DNA of 59,067 nt, from NCBI GenBank assembly GCA_024698045.1, contig JAILRS010000019.1, positions 1 through 59,067 of the forward strand. Direction: 5' to 3'. Under the pieces are notes generated by a model that saw only the letters and a list, made by a program, of their open reading frames with translations, did no database searches and was not told the DNA's origin. The position numbers were made by a program, and so were the translations under genes. Of this stretch, positions 38,101-43,531 are shown piece by piece. How positions within the stretch are numbered: the first letter of the stretch is position 1; the number at the start of each line of letters is the position of its first letter. Origin of the DNA: Selenomonadaceae bacterium. Lineage in GTDB: Bacteria > Bacillota > Negativicutes > Selenomonadales > Selenomonadaceae.

Positions 38101-38188
38101 AGAAGGAACGACTGACGTAACGTATCAATTGGCGGACGGCTCAAGATACACGGCGAACCACTCAACGAGTGAATGGGAAGCCAAATAA
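26108..38188 (+). CDS. Giant repeat protein 2 (mosaic beta-helix/RTX-like), 4026 aa
   Basis: The protein is built from recurring macro-modules: (a) a GVSSAVxADGDNLVV / GTYYINSxINLG / GATLYILN entry block; (b) NISGGxF beta-helix repeats (about 26330, 29150, 30370, 31560, 32880); (c) TTTVAGIS..LNIYDNALFGS; (d) SFYGTSGxDNITVNGAAYINGxSGNDFI / GDSITGL / VSIYGVSAA. Module (c) begins near 26727, 29645, 30820, 32140, 33438 and 34048. RTX-like GGxGxD arrays lie at about 27410-27790, 28260-28640, 34190-34960, 35690-35940 and 36650-36870. The C-terminal 330 residues match giant gene 1. No signal peptide. The ATG at 26108 is preferred over TTG 26099 because GGAAGGA is about 10 nt upstream. A structural or adhesive surface role is inference. 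Confidence 0.85.
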   Translation: MANTWTVENGKATYAEEDTTQIELSGVSSAVSASGVNLVVGGGATEVNTAYLTEKGYTLSSGTYYINSAINLGSNTLTISSGATLYILNVANITATENYVVALNNEGTVNISGGSVTGGYGGKALSNSGVANISGGEFTATGSYSYALYNSGTVNVYADDTNGTNAKATFSGTVDGTINYGTSFTINDTTMTYDQFNSYVAEQTSVTTTVAGISEGVLNIYDNALFGSESAVTVNNNNGSYAFNVDSDVTGSFYGTSGVDNITVNGAAYINGMSGNDFITVTGNSAMIDVSVGDDVINVSGATSFSVTGFGAGNSITGLTGDISTIEGGIMVGNTSIYGVSAAVISGNWNVNTDKATATYQLFSQSGATLQNGTLVYQNASVGSALVELAGVNSTVGLGIKDGYVVTFGSGSYVDGGVTVQSNDAGYRFNIGSDFGGNAFYGMSTTDFIVNNAASVAIYGMSGDDIVTNKGANAYIDGGVGADFIYSTGDSATINGGVGADIIYNEGANASIYGGDGNDTIENYGASATIMGGDGADYIENEGNSAYINGGEGNDTVMLYSGMGTTVNVSEGDDLISVNSANVTSFAVEGFGEGDSITGLTGTSIASITGGINVGGVSIYGVSAAIVDGNWNVDTDKATASYQLSGQSGVTFNDDGILVYQNASVGSALVELAGVTDTVGLDVDDETIILGAGSYEESGVTVQSNKDNYAFSLSSAFDGNAFYGMSGADLIYNYAASVAIYGMSGADNIWNEGANATIDGGKGDDIIQNYEAESVAIYGGDGDDFIDNTGGNYATINGGDGADNILNGGNYATINGGDGDDLIANKGNSAYIDGGDDNDTVQLYSGTGTTVNVGSGSDLISVNSDSITSFWVEGFGEGDSITGLTGTSIASITGGIEVGGVSIYGVSAAIINTGWNVNEGTASYQLSGQSGVDFNDDGTLVYATVPSDVTDLLTLGGVSSAVKADGDNLVVAGVPEGATAVTADYLSTNNYTLESGTYYINSTINLGSKTLTINEGATLYILDDASISSSEQTIRNLGTVKITGGTIKTTSGERIALNNEGGTAYISGGTFSATSGTESSVALWNWESGTVYISDGTFSGSRGGVNNKEGTVNISGGTFSGNIYSLQNTDTVNVYSDGTAQYSQISGTITKVDTVTIDGEDKDVTAFNSYVSEQTNVIITVAGISDTVLNIYDNALFGSASSVTVNYNGGSYAFNIGESVTGSFYGTSGIDNITVNGAAYINGMSGNDFITVAGNSAMIDVSVDDDVINVSGASSFSVTGFEIGDSITGLSGTITEITGGIAVGTTSIYGISAAIVDGNKWNVNTIGGTASYQLFSQSGVTLNAEGTLVYATVSSDVTDLLTLSGVSSTVSANGDNLVVDITKVATEITAKYLSVNGNELTSGIYYINSTINLGNKTLTIPKGATLYILNGANITSTGDYALNNSGTLNISGGTVSGNTALLNWGTANITGGTFSGNVALDNNGTANISGGTFTGTYPLNNDGTANISGGNFTGQYYAVLNYGTVNVYEKGTGWMGIYGSGTRNYGTSFTINDTTMTYEQFKSYVAEQTSVTTTVAGISGTVLNIYDNALFGSESAVTVNYNGGSYAFNIGEEYTGGFYGTSGIDEITVNGAAYINGLSGNDFINVAGDSAIVDVSVGDDVINVSGASSFSVTGFGVGDSITGLSGAITEITGGINVGGVSIYGVSAAVINGNWNVDTLNATATYQLSGQSGASMQADGTIVYETVSSDATNVLTLGGVSSAISKNGDNLVVGGMPEGATEITQDNFESTTLGSGKTYYINSAISLGSYTLTINEGATLYILNEADITFEEGGYPALENHGTVYISGGTITATGIDGQALWNYGTVNISGGSFYATGTGATALVNGDSQNKAIANISGGEFYTKEGDCNALHNNKNGTVNISGGSFTATNGSALYNPGGTANISGGEFSGNTALKNESSGLVNVYKGNTAKFSEDVSSKVTEVEEVTIGGKKYDLEAFNKYVEEQTSGGGGTTTVAGISNGVLNIYSDALFGSESAVTVNYNGGSYAFNIGEEYTGGFYGTSGVDTITVNGAAYINGLSGNDIINVAGDSAMIDVSLGDDLINVSGASSFSVTGFGAGDSITGLSGTITEITGGIEVGGVSIYGVSAAVINTGWNVDTDEGTASYQLSGQSGATMQADNTIVYATVPSDVTDLLTLGGVSSAVKADGDNLVVAGVPEGATEVTADYLSTNEYTLSDGTYYIDSTIALGENTLTINEGATLYILNGANITATGTDAALKNYGTVNISGGTFTSTNGTAICGSGTINISGGKINVTGQYGGTAIYGGSIINISGGTLSAETNVIIHWSTINISGGEFTVTKENGNVLNNWGTANISGGTFTAPGENGYALINGGTANVYSTTNDSTGAYATFNGSVSGNYTPNYGTTFNDMNYNAFKSYVAEQTKGTTTVAGISGTVLNIYDNAIFGSESAVTVNYNGGSYAFNIGESVTGSFYGTSGVDNITVGGAAYINGLSGNDFITVAGDSAMIDVSEGDDLINVSGASSFSVTGFDIGDSITGVSGTITEIEGGINVGGVSIYGVSMAIINANAWTVDTTNNTATYQLINESGATMQADNTIVYATVSGETKDLLELDGVSTDVKADGDNLVVAGGTTTVAGIGKGLLNIYDNAIFGSDNSISVNNNDGSYAFNIGESVTGSFYGTDDADTITNSGTGTTINGGDGNDIIFNSGVSATVLGGEGADNIVNTGAFASINGGEGSDTITNVGDNVMVDGGDGNDYINNYVANVLIEGGSGNDTINNSGTSSTINGGEGNDIIFNSGVSATVLGGEGADNIVNTGAFASINGGEGSDTITNVGDNVSIEGGAGVDYINNEGANVLIEGGADNDSIFNGGASTVILGGDGDDTIENAGEGSIVDGGAGDDIINNYGSNATIYGGAGSNLINLNGGNNATVNVSLGSDIINVNGVTSFTVENFADNDTISGVSGTISTIEGGIAVGDTSIYGINAIASSNDFYSEISDTSFAYVVDYEAGVTLNGNQLVMSDYPDTIETLFTVNGLSIGATEFMTIEGTTVIVGASAIEGITEGVTISGEDYTFKFADDVKTEGETIAPEWKLNDNVASYMTGASGAHFALDSGSTIINYIEQIGGTSSVEIAGVNSTDGLKISDDYVILGEGSYADSGVTVQSNDGGYAFSLGSDFNGGAIHGVTGADTVENNAASVTIYGADTEDSITNNAEDVTIYGLEGDDEITNNGDNAYIDGGEDSNIINLNGGDNATVNVGSGSDIINVEGVSSFTVENFVDDTITGVSGDITSIEGGIEVGGVSIYGISAIATNDKYFDEAGSSSISYIEKHESGIMFKGNQLVMGGTDTVNTLFTISGLNIGASKSITVDGTTVILGASALEGITESVVLNGEGYTFALSGVATEAGAAEGEWELEEKTAVYNGGGFGAYYDLSSDKTSVTYVPEIGNEPQFTITGIANTTGMTPEDGVITLSEENYEGDGVTIMGGGSSFTLNNTADNKQIIGSTETDNIINEGAKATIDGGEGSDNITNTGEDVYVDGGKGSDTIISSGAGSTVDGGTGNNDIYLKNSDSEDGTTVILGEGSRNTVHGFNDGFDGDIVQVNDLDNLEYSFSRGNLKFDSGTSRIKFDDAMQKGILLTDGEEEMRALFAQDGDYVEIEKDNLPSDCYGKKSGVDFSPISDTTTVNLGEGIGTVNRKSFKLNGINKAKAGDGFVALIGSDSRNVLTAGNGYTSMSGGKGDDILVGRSDSEDKFGRTTFQFEAGDGHDVIKNFEFLTKDNITTADSISVDGDINSGHLSGNDVVAVLDDDAQITIRDAAGKNIAINGLIAKVDTNLSFDGVANCYVLDGGNSLSVDSSLESAEIWLDNSQDTKFYGDIRTLDASNVSGNTSLVGNDKDNTIIAGQGDASLWGGASASNDVLIGGEGKNTFFYCNGNGNDIIKSTGDDDIVMLSDITLDDLASTGITENTVSINLKERGSLTVEGTTDVTYQLADGSRYTANHSTSEWEAK
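34268..34674 (+). repeat. 137-bp perfect direct duplication inside giant gene 2
   Basis: Positions 34268-34404 and 34538-34674 are identical base for base, offset by 270 bp (90 codons, in frame). The repeat encodes DIIFNSGVSATVLGGEGADN and the following RTX-like repeats. Such identity points to recent duplication or gene conversion within the reading frame. Confidence 0.9.
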
Positions 38189-38240
38189 ATTTCAACTCAA
38201 AATGTATCAAGTTAATTAGTAAGGGTTGACATAAAAATTA

Positions 38241-38275
38241 TCCCCGACGGTAATAACAACCGTTGGGGATTTTTG
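38241..38275 (+). terminator. Terminator of giant gene 2
   Basis: CCCCGACGGT-AATAACA-ACCGTTGGGG followed by ATTTTTGTTTT; the best-formed member of the four-copy terminator family. Confidence 0.9.
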
Positions 38276-38310
38276 TTTTAGTTAGTTGTAATTGTAGGAG
38301 TAACAAAGTA

Positions 38311-38451
38311 TTGAAAAATGCGAACTGCTTTTGTATAATATTCCGAAAAGTTTATATCGTTCACTATGAAATATAAAATCAGTCTTCTCTGCGAAACACT
38401 TTTTGATAAAGAACGATGTTCTTGAAATTTTTTGTGGAAGGATTGATTTTT
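38311..38451 (+). promoter_or_regulatory. Promoter and structured leader of giant gene 3
   Basis: TTGAAA (38311-38316), 17 bp, TATAAT (38334-38339). The leader again has TTTATATCGTTCA and the inverted repeat AAGAAC-GAT-GTTCTT (38409-38423), then GGAAGGA and the ATG. Confidence 0.85.
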
Positions 38452-39756
38452 ATGGCATGGAATGTAGAAAACGGTAAAGCGACTTACCCATCGGGGAGCG
38501 GCAACATTGTATTAAACGGTGTATCTTCGGGTCTCAAAGCGAGCGGCGATAATCTCATTAGTGGCATTAGCGGCGGCGTACCCGAAGGCGCAATCCATAT
38601 CACTGCCGATAATATCGGTAATTATAGTGCTACGGATGAATATTATGGGGACATTTATAATCTCACGAGCGGCACTTACTACATTGACAGCGCAATTGAC
38701 CTCGGGGAATATAGCGTTAGGGTCAAAGAAGGAGCCACGCTCTATATTCTTGACGGCGCCGATATCTCTTATGAGGGCAGCAACTGCGATGCTCTGGCTA
38801 ACTCAGGCACGGTAAATATTACGGGCGGCTCTTTTGCTGCTACAGGCGAATATAGCTTTGCTCTGATTAATGAAATCGGCACGGTAAATATCTCGGGAGG
38901 CACTGTCTCTGGCTACTTTGCTCTGACTAACTTAGGTACGGCAAATATCTCCGGCGGCTCTTTAACCGGTACTCTGGCTAACGACGGCAAAGCAAATATC
39001 ACGGGAGGTACTTTCACTTCCACGGGCGAATACCGCACTGCTCTGAATAACAGAAGTAACGGAACGGCAAATATCTCCGGCGGCTCTTTTTCTGCCATAG
39101 GCAAATACGGCATTGCTATGATTAACAACGGTACAGTAAATATCACGGGTGGCGAATTCTCTGCCGCAGGCGAATACGGCGCTGCTCTGTCTAACTTTGG
39201 CGGCACGGTAAATATCTCGGGCGGCTCTTTTGCTGCCATAAGCACCTCCTATAGCGCTGCTCTGAACAACAGTGGCACGGCAAATGTTTACAGCACAACA
39301 GGTGACAGTACGGGCGCGTATGCTAACTTTAACGGCACTGTCAGAAACGTCGAAAACGTCGAAAACAACGTCGGCACAATCAACTACGGCACAAATTTCA
39401 ATGACATAACCGTTGAGCAATTCAACGCATATGTATCAAGCCAAGTGCCTACGTTGGAAACTAAAACTGTTGCAGGAATAAGCGGCAACGTTATCAACAT
39501 CTACGACAATGCGATATTCGGCTCCGACGGCGCAGTCACAGTCAGCGCTAACGACGGAAGTTTGGCATTCAATATCGGCGAAAATGTCACGGGCAAATTC
39601 TACGGTACGGGCGGCGTCGACAACATTACTGTCAACGGTTCGGCATGTGTCAACGGACAAGAAGGCGACGATACTATCACCAACGGCGGCAACGGTTACG
39701 CGAGTATGAGCGGAGGTAAGGGCAATGACGTACTAATCGAGCGCAACGGCAAGTAA
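38452..39756 (+). CDS. Giant-protein paralogue 3, shortened (434 aa), frame broken at 3' end
   Basis: The N-terminus (WNVENGKATY) and the module order match giant gene 2: entry block, about ten NISGGxF beta-helix repeats (about 38810-39290), KTVAGISGNVINIYDNAIFGS and FYGTGGVDNITVNG. The frame ends at TAA 39754-39756 right after MSGGKGNDVLIERNGK. In paralogues this point continues for about 170 residues before the conserved tail. Here the tail follows immediately in the next frame (39755-40036). The promoter, leader and ribosome binding site are intact, so a 434-aa product could be made but would lack the shared C-terminus. The frame is also open upstream to 38416; the ATG at 38452 is chosen by the GGAAGGA site. 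Confidence 0.8.
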   Translation: MAWNVENGKATYPSGSGNIVLNGVSSGLKASGDNLISGISGGVPEGAIHITADNIGNYSATDEYYGDIYNLTSGTYYIDSAIDLGEYSVRVKEGATLYILDGADISYEGSNCDALANSGTVNITGGSFAATGEYSFALINEIGTVNISGGTVSGYFALTNLGTANISGGSLTGTLANDGKANITGGTFTSTGEYRTALNNRSNGTANISGGSFSAIGKYGIAMINNGTVNITGGEFSAAGEYGAALSNFGGTVNISGGSFAAISTSYSAALNNSGTANVYSTTGDSTGAYANFNGTVRNVENVENNVGTINYGTNFNDITVEQFNAYVSSQVPTLETKTVAGISGNVINIYDNAIFGSDGAVTVSANDGSLAFNIGENVTGKFYGTGGVDNITVNGSACVNGQEGDDTITNGGNGYASMSGGKGNDVLIERNGK

Positions 39757-40036
39757 TGACGAATTAATCGGCGGCGGCAGTCAAAATACTTTCTTCTATT
39801 GCAACGGTAACGGCAACGATGTAATAAATACCAACGGTACTAATGATACTGTTATTCTCGCCGATGTTATAGCCGAGAATTTGGTAAGCGGAAATATTAC
39901 AGCCAATTCGGTTTCGATTATCTTCACGGACGGCGGCTCCCTCACTGTCAACGGAACAACTGACGTCACTTATCAACTTGCGGACGGGTCAAGATACACG
40001 GCTAACCGCTCAACGGGCGAATGGCAAGCAAGATAA
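39755..40036 (+). pseudogene. Out-of-frame C-terminal remnant of giant-protein paralogue 3
   Basis: Translated from 39755 this gives NDELIGGGSQNTFFYCNGNG, then a block parallel to giant gene 1 up to STGEWQAR and TAA 40034-40036 (93 codons). It is +1 relative to the upstream frame and has no start codon or ribosome binding site of its own. The conserved secretion-type tail is thus separated from its gene by a frameshift at the junction of an internal deletion. Confidence 0.85.
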
Positions 40037-40063
40037 AATTTTAAAGATTAACATAAAAAATTT

Positions 40064-40101
40064 ATCCCCGACGGCGTAAAAAACCGTTGGGGACTTTTTT
40101 A
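40064..40101 (+). terminator. Terminator of the third giant unit
   Basis: CCCCGACGG..AACCGTTGGGGA stem-loop followed by CTTTTTTATTTT; fourth member of the terminator family and last element before the Pho regulatory region. Confidence 0.85.
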
Positions 40102-40167
40102 TTTTATCGAAAGATTAGGCGTGATTATTGGAGGCATTGTCAAGTTGTTTATTCTGCGCAGAAAAAC

Positions 40168-40201
40168 TTAACACAAAATTAACAAAGTCGTAACATATAA
40201 A
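40168..40201 (+). promoter_or_regulatory. Pho box (PhoP/PhoB-type) and -10 box of the pst operon
   Basis: Three hexamers, TTAACA (40168), TTAACA (40179) and GTAACA (40190), spaced exactly 11 bp apart, precede TATAAA (40196-40201), with no good -35. Direct TTAACA repeats with 5-nt gaps are the known recognition pattern of Bacillus-type PhoP. A phosphate-starvation activator encoded in the same operon (44479) is the obvious partner. Confidence 0.8.
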
Positions 40202-40258
40202 TGGTGCGATTTTATTATGCTACCGCTGTTTATCGAATCAGAAATTAATCGGACGGTG

Positions 40259-41020
40259 ATGATTTTTCAGATGAAAATAAAGGTTAGCGATTTGAATTTG
40301 TATTACGGCAGTCATCAAGCACTTTATAACGTGTCATTGAGTGTCCCGAAAAACAATGTTATCGCTTTGATAGGTCCTTCGGGTTGCGGCAAGTCAACTT
40401 TCCTACGCACATTAAATCGAATGAACGATTTGATAGAAGGCGTGTTTATCGACGGAAGTATCGAGCTTGACGGCGAAAATATTTACAACGAAGGATTAGA
40501 TTTAGTCAACCTGCGCAAACGTGTCGGAATGGTTTTCCAACGCCCAAATCCCTTCCCGATGTCGATTTACGAAAATGTAGCTTACGGTTGTCGCGTACAC
40601 GGCTTAAGGGACAAAAAGAAACTTAATGAGATTGTAGAAAAAAGTTTGCGCGACGCGGCTCTTTGGGATGAAGTAAAAGACCGTTTGCAATCATCGGCGA
40701 TGGGAATATCTGGCGGACAACAACAAAGACTTTGCATAGCACGAGTGATGGCGGTTGAACCGGAAGTAGTTTTGATGGATGAACCTTGTTCCGCACTGGA
40801 TCCTATTTCCACAATGAAGATTGAAGAACTTGTCACGGAACTCAAAAAGAAATTTACGATTATCATGGTCACGCATAATATGCAACAGGCGGCGCGAGTA
40901 TCCGATTACACGGCTTTTTTTCTCAACGGTAAACTAATCGAATACGACAAGACAGATGTAATTTTCACGAAGCCGCACGACAAGAAAACCGAAGATTATA
41001 TAACGGGACGATTCGGATAA
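40259..41020 (+). CDS. pstB: Phosphate ABC transporter ATP-binding protein PstB
   Basis: A cytoplasmic ATPase of the high-affinity phosphate importer. Walker [25 protein letters not shown] (PstB-specific), signature [16 protein letters not shown], Walker [14 protein letters not shown], and the [12 protein letters not shown] switch region. The conserved N-terminus is [12 protein letters not shown], so ATG 40259 or ATG 40271 is the real start; the frame is open to an ATG at 40217. It is the first gene of the operon, whereas pstB usually comes last before phoU. Confidence 0.95.
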   Translation: MIFQMKIKVSDLNLYYGSHQALYNVSLSVPKNNVIALIGPSGCGKSTFLRTLNRMNDLIEGVFIDGSIELDGENIYNEGLDLVNLRKRVGMVFQRPNPFPMSIYENVAYGCRVHGLRDKKKLNEIVEKSLRDAALWDEVKDRLQSSAMGISGGQQQRLCIARVMAVEPEVVLMDEPCSALDPISTMKIEELVTELKKKFTIIMVTHNMQQAARVSDYTAFFLNGKLIEYDKTDVIFTKPHDKKTEDYITGRFG

Positions 41021-41034
41021 AGGAAGTAAACAAT

Positions 41035-41715
41035 ATGCATGAAAAGACAAGGAAAGAATATATCAAGGCTTTGCAAATCGTTCAGCAGAAAGTAAACGAA
41101 ATGGGCGAACTGGCGCATATTGCCGTGGATAAATCCATGCAAGCGTTGTTCAGCGGCGATGTGAAACTTGCCGAGAAAGTAATGGCAGATGATGATATTA
41201 TCGACGACTACATTATCGACATTGAGGATTATTGTTTATTGTTGATTGCCAAACAGCAGCCGATAGCACACGATTTGCGCGTCATTGCTACGGGTTTTAA
41301 AATTTCGACCGATATCGAGCGAATAGGGGATCATGCTTTCGATATAGCTCGTACCGTTGAAAATGTTCGGATTCCGCCGGATAAAACGTTGATAAAAATT
41401 ATTCGTGAACTTTCGTCTTGCGCACTTGATATGGTAGCAAAATCATTGGAGGCCTATAAAAATCGCGACGTGAAATTAGCCGACGAAGTTCGCCATACGG
41501 ATAAGGCAATGGATGATATTTTCGCACGTACTTTCTATACTCTGTCGGATTTGGTAAACGACGAAACCATAGACCGAAAAAAAATAATTCCGTTACTGTT
41601 TATCGCGCGATTTCTCGAACGTATCGGAGATCACGCCGTTAATATCGCCGAATGGGTTATCTACTTGGAAACGGCAGAGCGAATACATCAACGCAATTTT
41701 AATAACCGAGTTTAA
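41035..41715 (+). CDS. phoU: Phosphate signalling regulator PhoU
   Basis: A 226-aa all-helical protein with two PhoU repeats, each holding the metal-binding signature: DIERIGDHAFDIA in the first half and FLERIGDHAVNIAEW in the second. PhoU connects the activity of PstSCAB to the PhoR kinase and restrains phosphate uptake. ATG with AGGAAG upstream, 14 nt after pstB. Confidence 0.95.
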   Translation: MHEKTRKEYIKALQIVQQKVNEMGELAHIAVDKSMQALFSGDVKLAEKVMADDDIIDDYIIDIEDYCLLLIAKQQPIAHDLRVIATGFKISTDIERIGDHAFDIARTVENVRIPPDKTLIKIIRELSSCALDMVAKSLEAYKNRDVKLADEVRHTDKAMDDIFARTFYTLSDLVNDETIDRKKIIPLLFIARFLERIGDHAVNIAEWVIYLETAERIHQRNFNNRV

Positions 41716-41753
41716 AAATTGAAGTCATGATAATTTTAGGGAGGTCAGATAAA

Positions 41754-42602
41754 ATGTTTGGCAGTAAAAAAATTCTTTCGGCAATGAGTGCAATTGTAAT
41801 CGGTGCCGCGGTTTTAGTAACAGGTTGCGGCGGCGGAGATAATGTAAGCAATGAAAGTTCAAATAAAATTACCGCGTCGGGCTCTACTGCCTTGTTACCG
41901 TTATTGAAACCTGCGCAGGAAATTTTTCAGCAGAAAAACAATCAGTTAACGATAAATATTTCGGGTGGCGGTTCGTTTACCGGTATGAATCAAGTTGCGA
42001 GCGGTTCCGTCGATATCGGTAATTCAGATGTCAATCTGCCCGAAGAGTATAAAGACAAAGGGCTTGTAGATCATAAAGTTGTAGTCGAGCCGTTTGTATT
42101 CATTGTCGATAAGGCGAACACGATTGACAACATCAGCGAACAACAAGCGATTGATATCTTGACGGGCAAAATTACGAATTGGAATGAAATCGGTGGAGCA
42201 AATCAAAAAATTACATTGATTCATCGCGCAAAATCTTCGGGTTCCCGTGCAACGATAAGCGAAGTTGTTTTGAAAGGTACTGCCTTCACGGATGACGCTG
42301 TAATTTTGGATTCTAACGGAGCTGTGCGCACTGCCGTTGCCTCGACGCCCGGGGCTATCGGTTACGTTGACGCACCTTATGCCGATGATTCCGTTAACAT
42401 TTTGAAATTTAACGGCATTGAGTTTACTGCGCAGAATATAATCGACGGCAAATATTTAATCTACGGTTACGGACACATGTACACCAAGGGCGAGCCCACA
42501 GGCGTTGTGAAGGAATTTATCGATTACGTTATGAGCGATGAATTTCAAAACAGTCACGTAGAAAATCTCGGCTTTATTCCCGTCGGCAAGATGAAACATT
42601 GA
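41754..42602 (+). CDS. pstS: Phosphate-binding lipoprotein PstS
   Basis: A 282-aa extracytoplasmic phosphate receptor. The signal sequence ends in the lipobox LVTGC, predicting a lipid-anchored protein. The phosphate-binding pattern appears as ITASGSTALLPLL, ISGGGSFTGMNQVASGSVDI and RAKSSGSRATI. The ATG at 41754, 9 nt after GGGAGG, is chosen; the upstream open frame to 41727 includes the ribosome binding site. It lies third, after pstB and phoU. Confidence 0.94.
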   Translation: MFGSKKILSAMSAIVIGAAVLVTGCGGGDNVSNESSNKITASGSTALLPLLKPAQEIFQQKNNQLTINISGGGSFTGMNQVASGSVDIGNSDVNLPEEYKDKGLVDHKVVVEPFVFIVDKANTIDNISEQQAIDILTGKITNWNEIGGANQKITLIHRAKSSGSRATISEVVLKGTAFTDDAVILDSNGAVRTAVASTPGAIGYVDAPYADDSVNILKFNGIEFTAQNIIDGKYLIYGYGHMYTKGEPTGVVKEFIDYVMSDEFQNSHVENLGFIPVGKMKH

Positions 42603-42614
42603 GGGGTTTTGATT

Positions 42615-43529
42615 ATGGAGCAAGCCGCCGATATCAAACAAGTTGAAAACCTGAGTGCTTACCGCAAACGCAAATTATTTTACGACAAATGCGGACGATA
42701 TTTATTTATTGCCGCCGCCTGTCTTATGACGCTCATTATTTTTTCGATTATCTTCTTTGTCGGCAAACAGGGCTTGATGACTTTTACTGCCGTCAGTCCG
42801 CCAGAATTTTTCTTCAGCGCGAAATGGGATCCAACGGAAAATAATTTCGGGGCATTATCTTTTATCATCGGCTCATTTTTATCGACAATGTTAGCCGTAG
42901 CAATCGGGACACCGTTGGGATTATCGGGCGCAATATTTTTGGAGAAAGCAGCACCGACTTTTTTGAAAAACATTCTGCGTCATGCCGTCAATCTTTATGT
43001 CGCGATTCCTTCGGTTATCTACGGTTATATCGGGCTTATATTGTTAGTCCCCTTCCTACGCAAAACTTTTCATGTCGCTACCGGTTTCGGATTATTGGCG
43101 GCGTCGCTTGTGCTTGCGATTATGATAATGCCGACAATTCTTTCAGTCAGCGCGGACGCCTTAAACTCAGTGCCGAAATCTTTGGAAGAAGCCTCGTTAG
43201 CATTAGGCGCGACTCGTTGGCAGACGATATCAAAAGTGATTGTACCTGCCGCCGCTCCGGGCATTTTAACCGCAATCATTTTGGCACTGGCAAGAGCAAT
43301 CGGCGAAACGATGGCAGTGCAAATGCTTATCGGAAATACGCCGCGGCTTGTTGATTCACTCTTCACACCAACGGCGACACTTACCGGTAATATCGTCGTT
43401 GAAATGGGCAATACTCCCTTTGACTCCGTATGGGGCAACTCATTATTTTTAATGGCATTGGTTTTACTGTTGATTTCGGTAGGAATGATAATATCGATTC
43501 GTTACTTTGCGGCAAGAAAGGCGGCGTGA
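42615..43529 (+). CDS. pstC: Phosphate ABC transporter permease PstC
   Basis: A 304-aa inner-membrane permease with six helices. The ABC-permease EAA loop reads SLEEASLALGATRWQTISKV; a periplasmic segment between the first two helices (PPEFFFSAKWDPTENNFGAL) is typical of PstC. The ATG at 42615 has GGGG 8 nt upstream; the TTG at 42609 is less likely. It follows pstS by 12 nt and abuts or overlaps pstA. Confidence 0.93.
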   Translation: MEQAADIKQVENLSAYRKRKLFYDKCGRYLFIAAACLMTLIIFSIIFFVGKQGLMTFTAVSPPEFFFSAKWDPTENNFGALSFIIGSFLSTMLAVAIGTPLGLSGAIFLEKAAPTFLKNILRHAVNLYVAIPSVIYGYIGLILLVPFLRKTFHVATGFGLLAASLVLAIMIMPTILSVSADALNSVPKSLEEASLALGATRWQTISKVIVPAAAPGILTAIILALARAIGETMAVQMLIGNTPRLVDSLFTPTATLTGNIVVEMGNTPFDSVWGNSLFLMALVLLLISVGMIISIRYFAARKAA

Positions 43530-43531
43530 TT

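Noticed and set aside
39755..40036. Programmed frameshift joining giant gene 3 to its tail
   Set aside because: The junction (AACGGCAAGTAATGACG) has no slippery heptamer or evident downstream stimulator, and the alignment also shows a large deletion at the same point, so a broken gene is the simpler reading.
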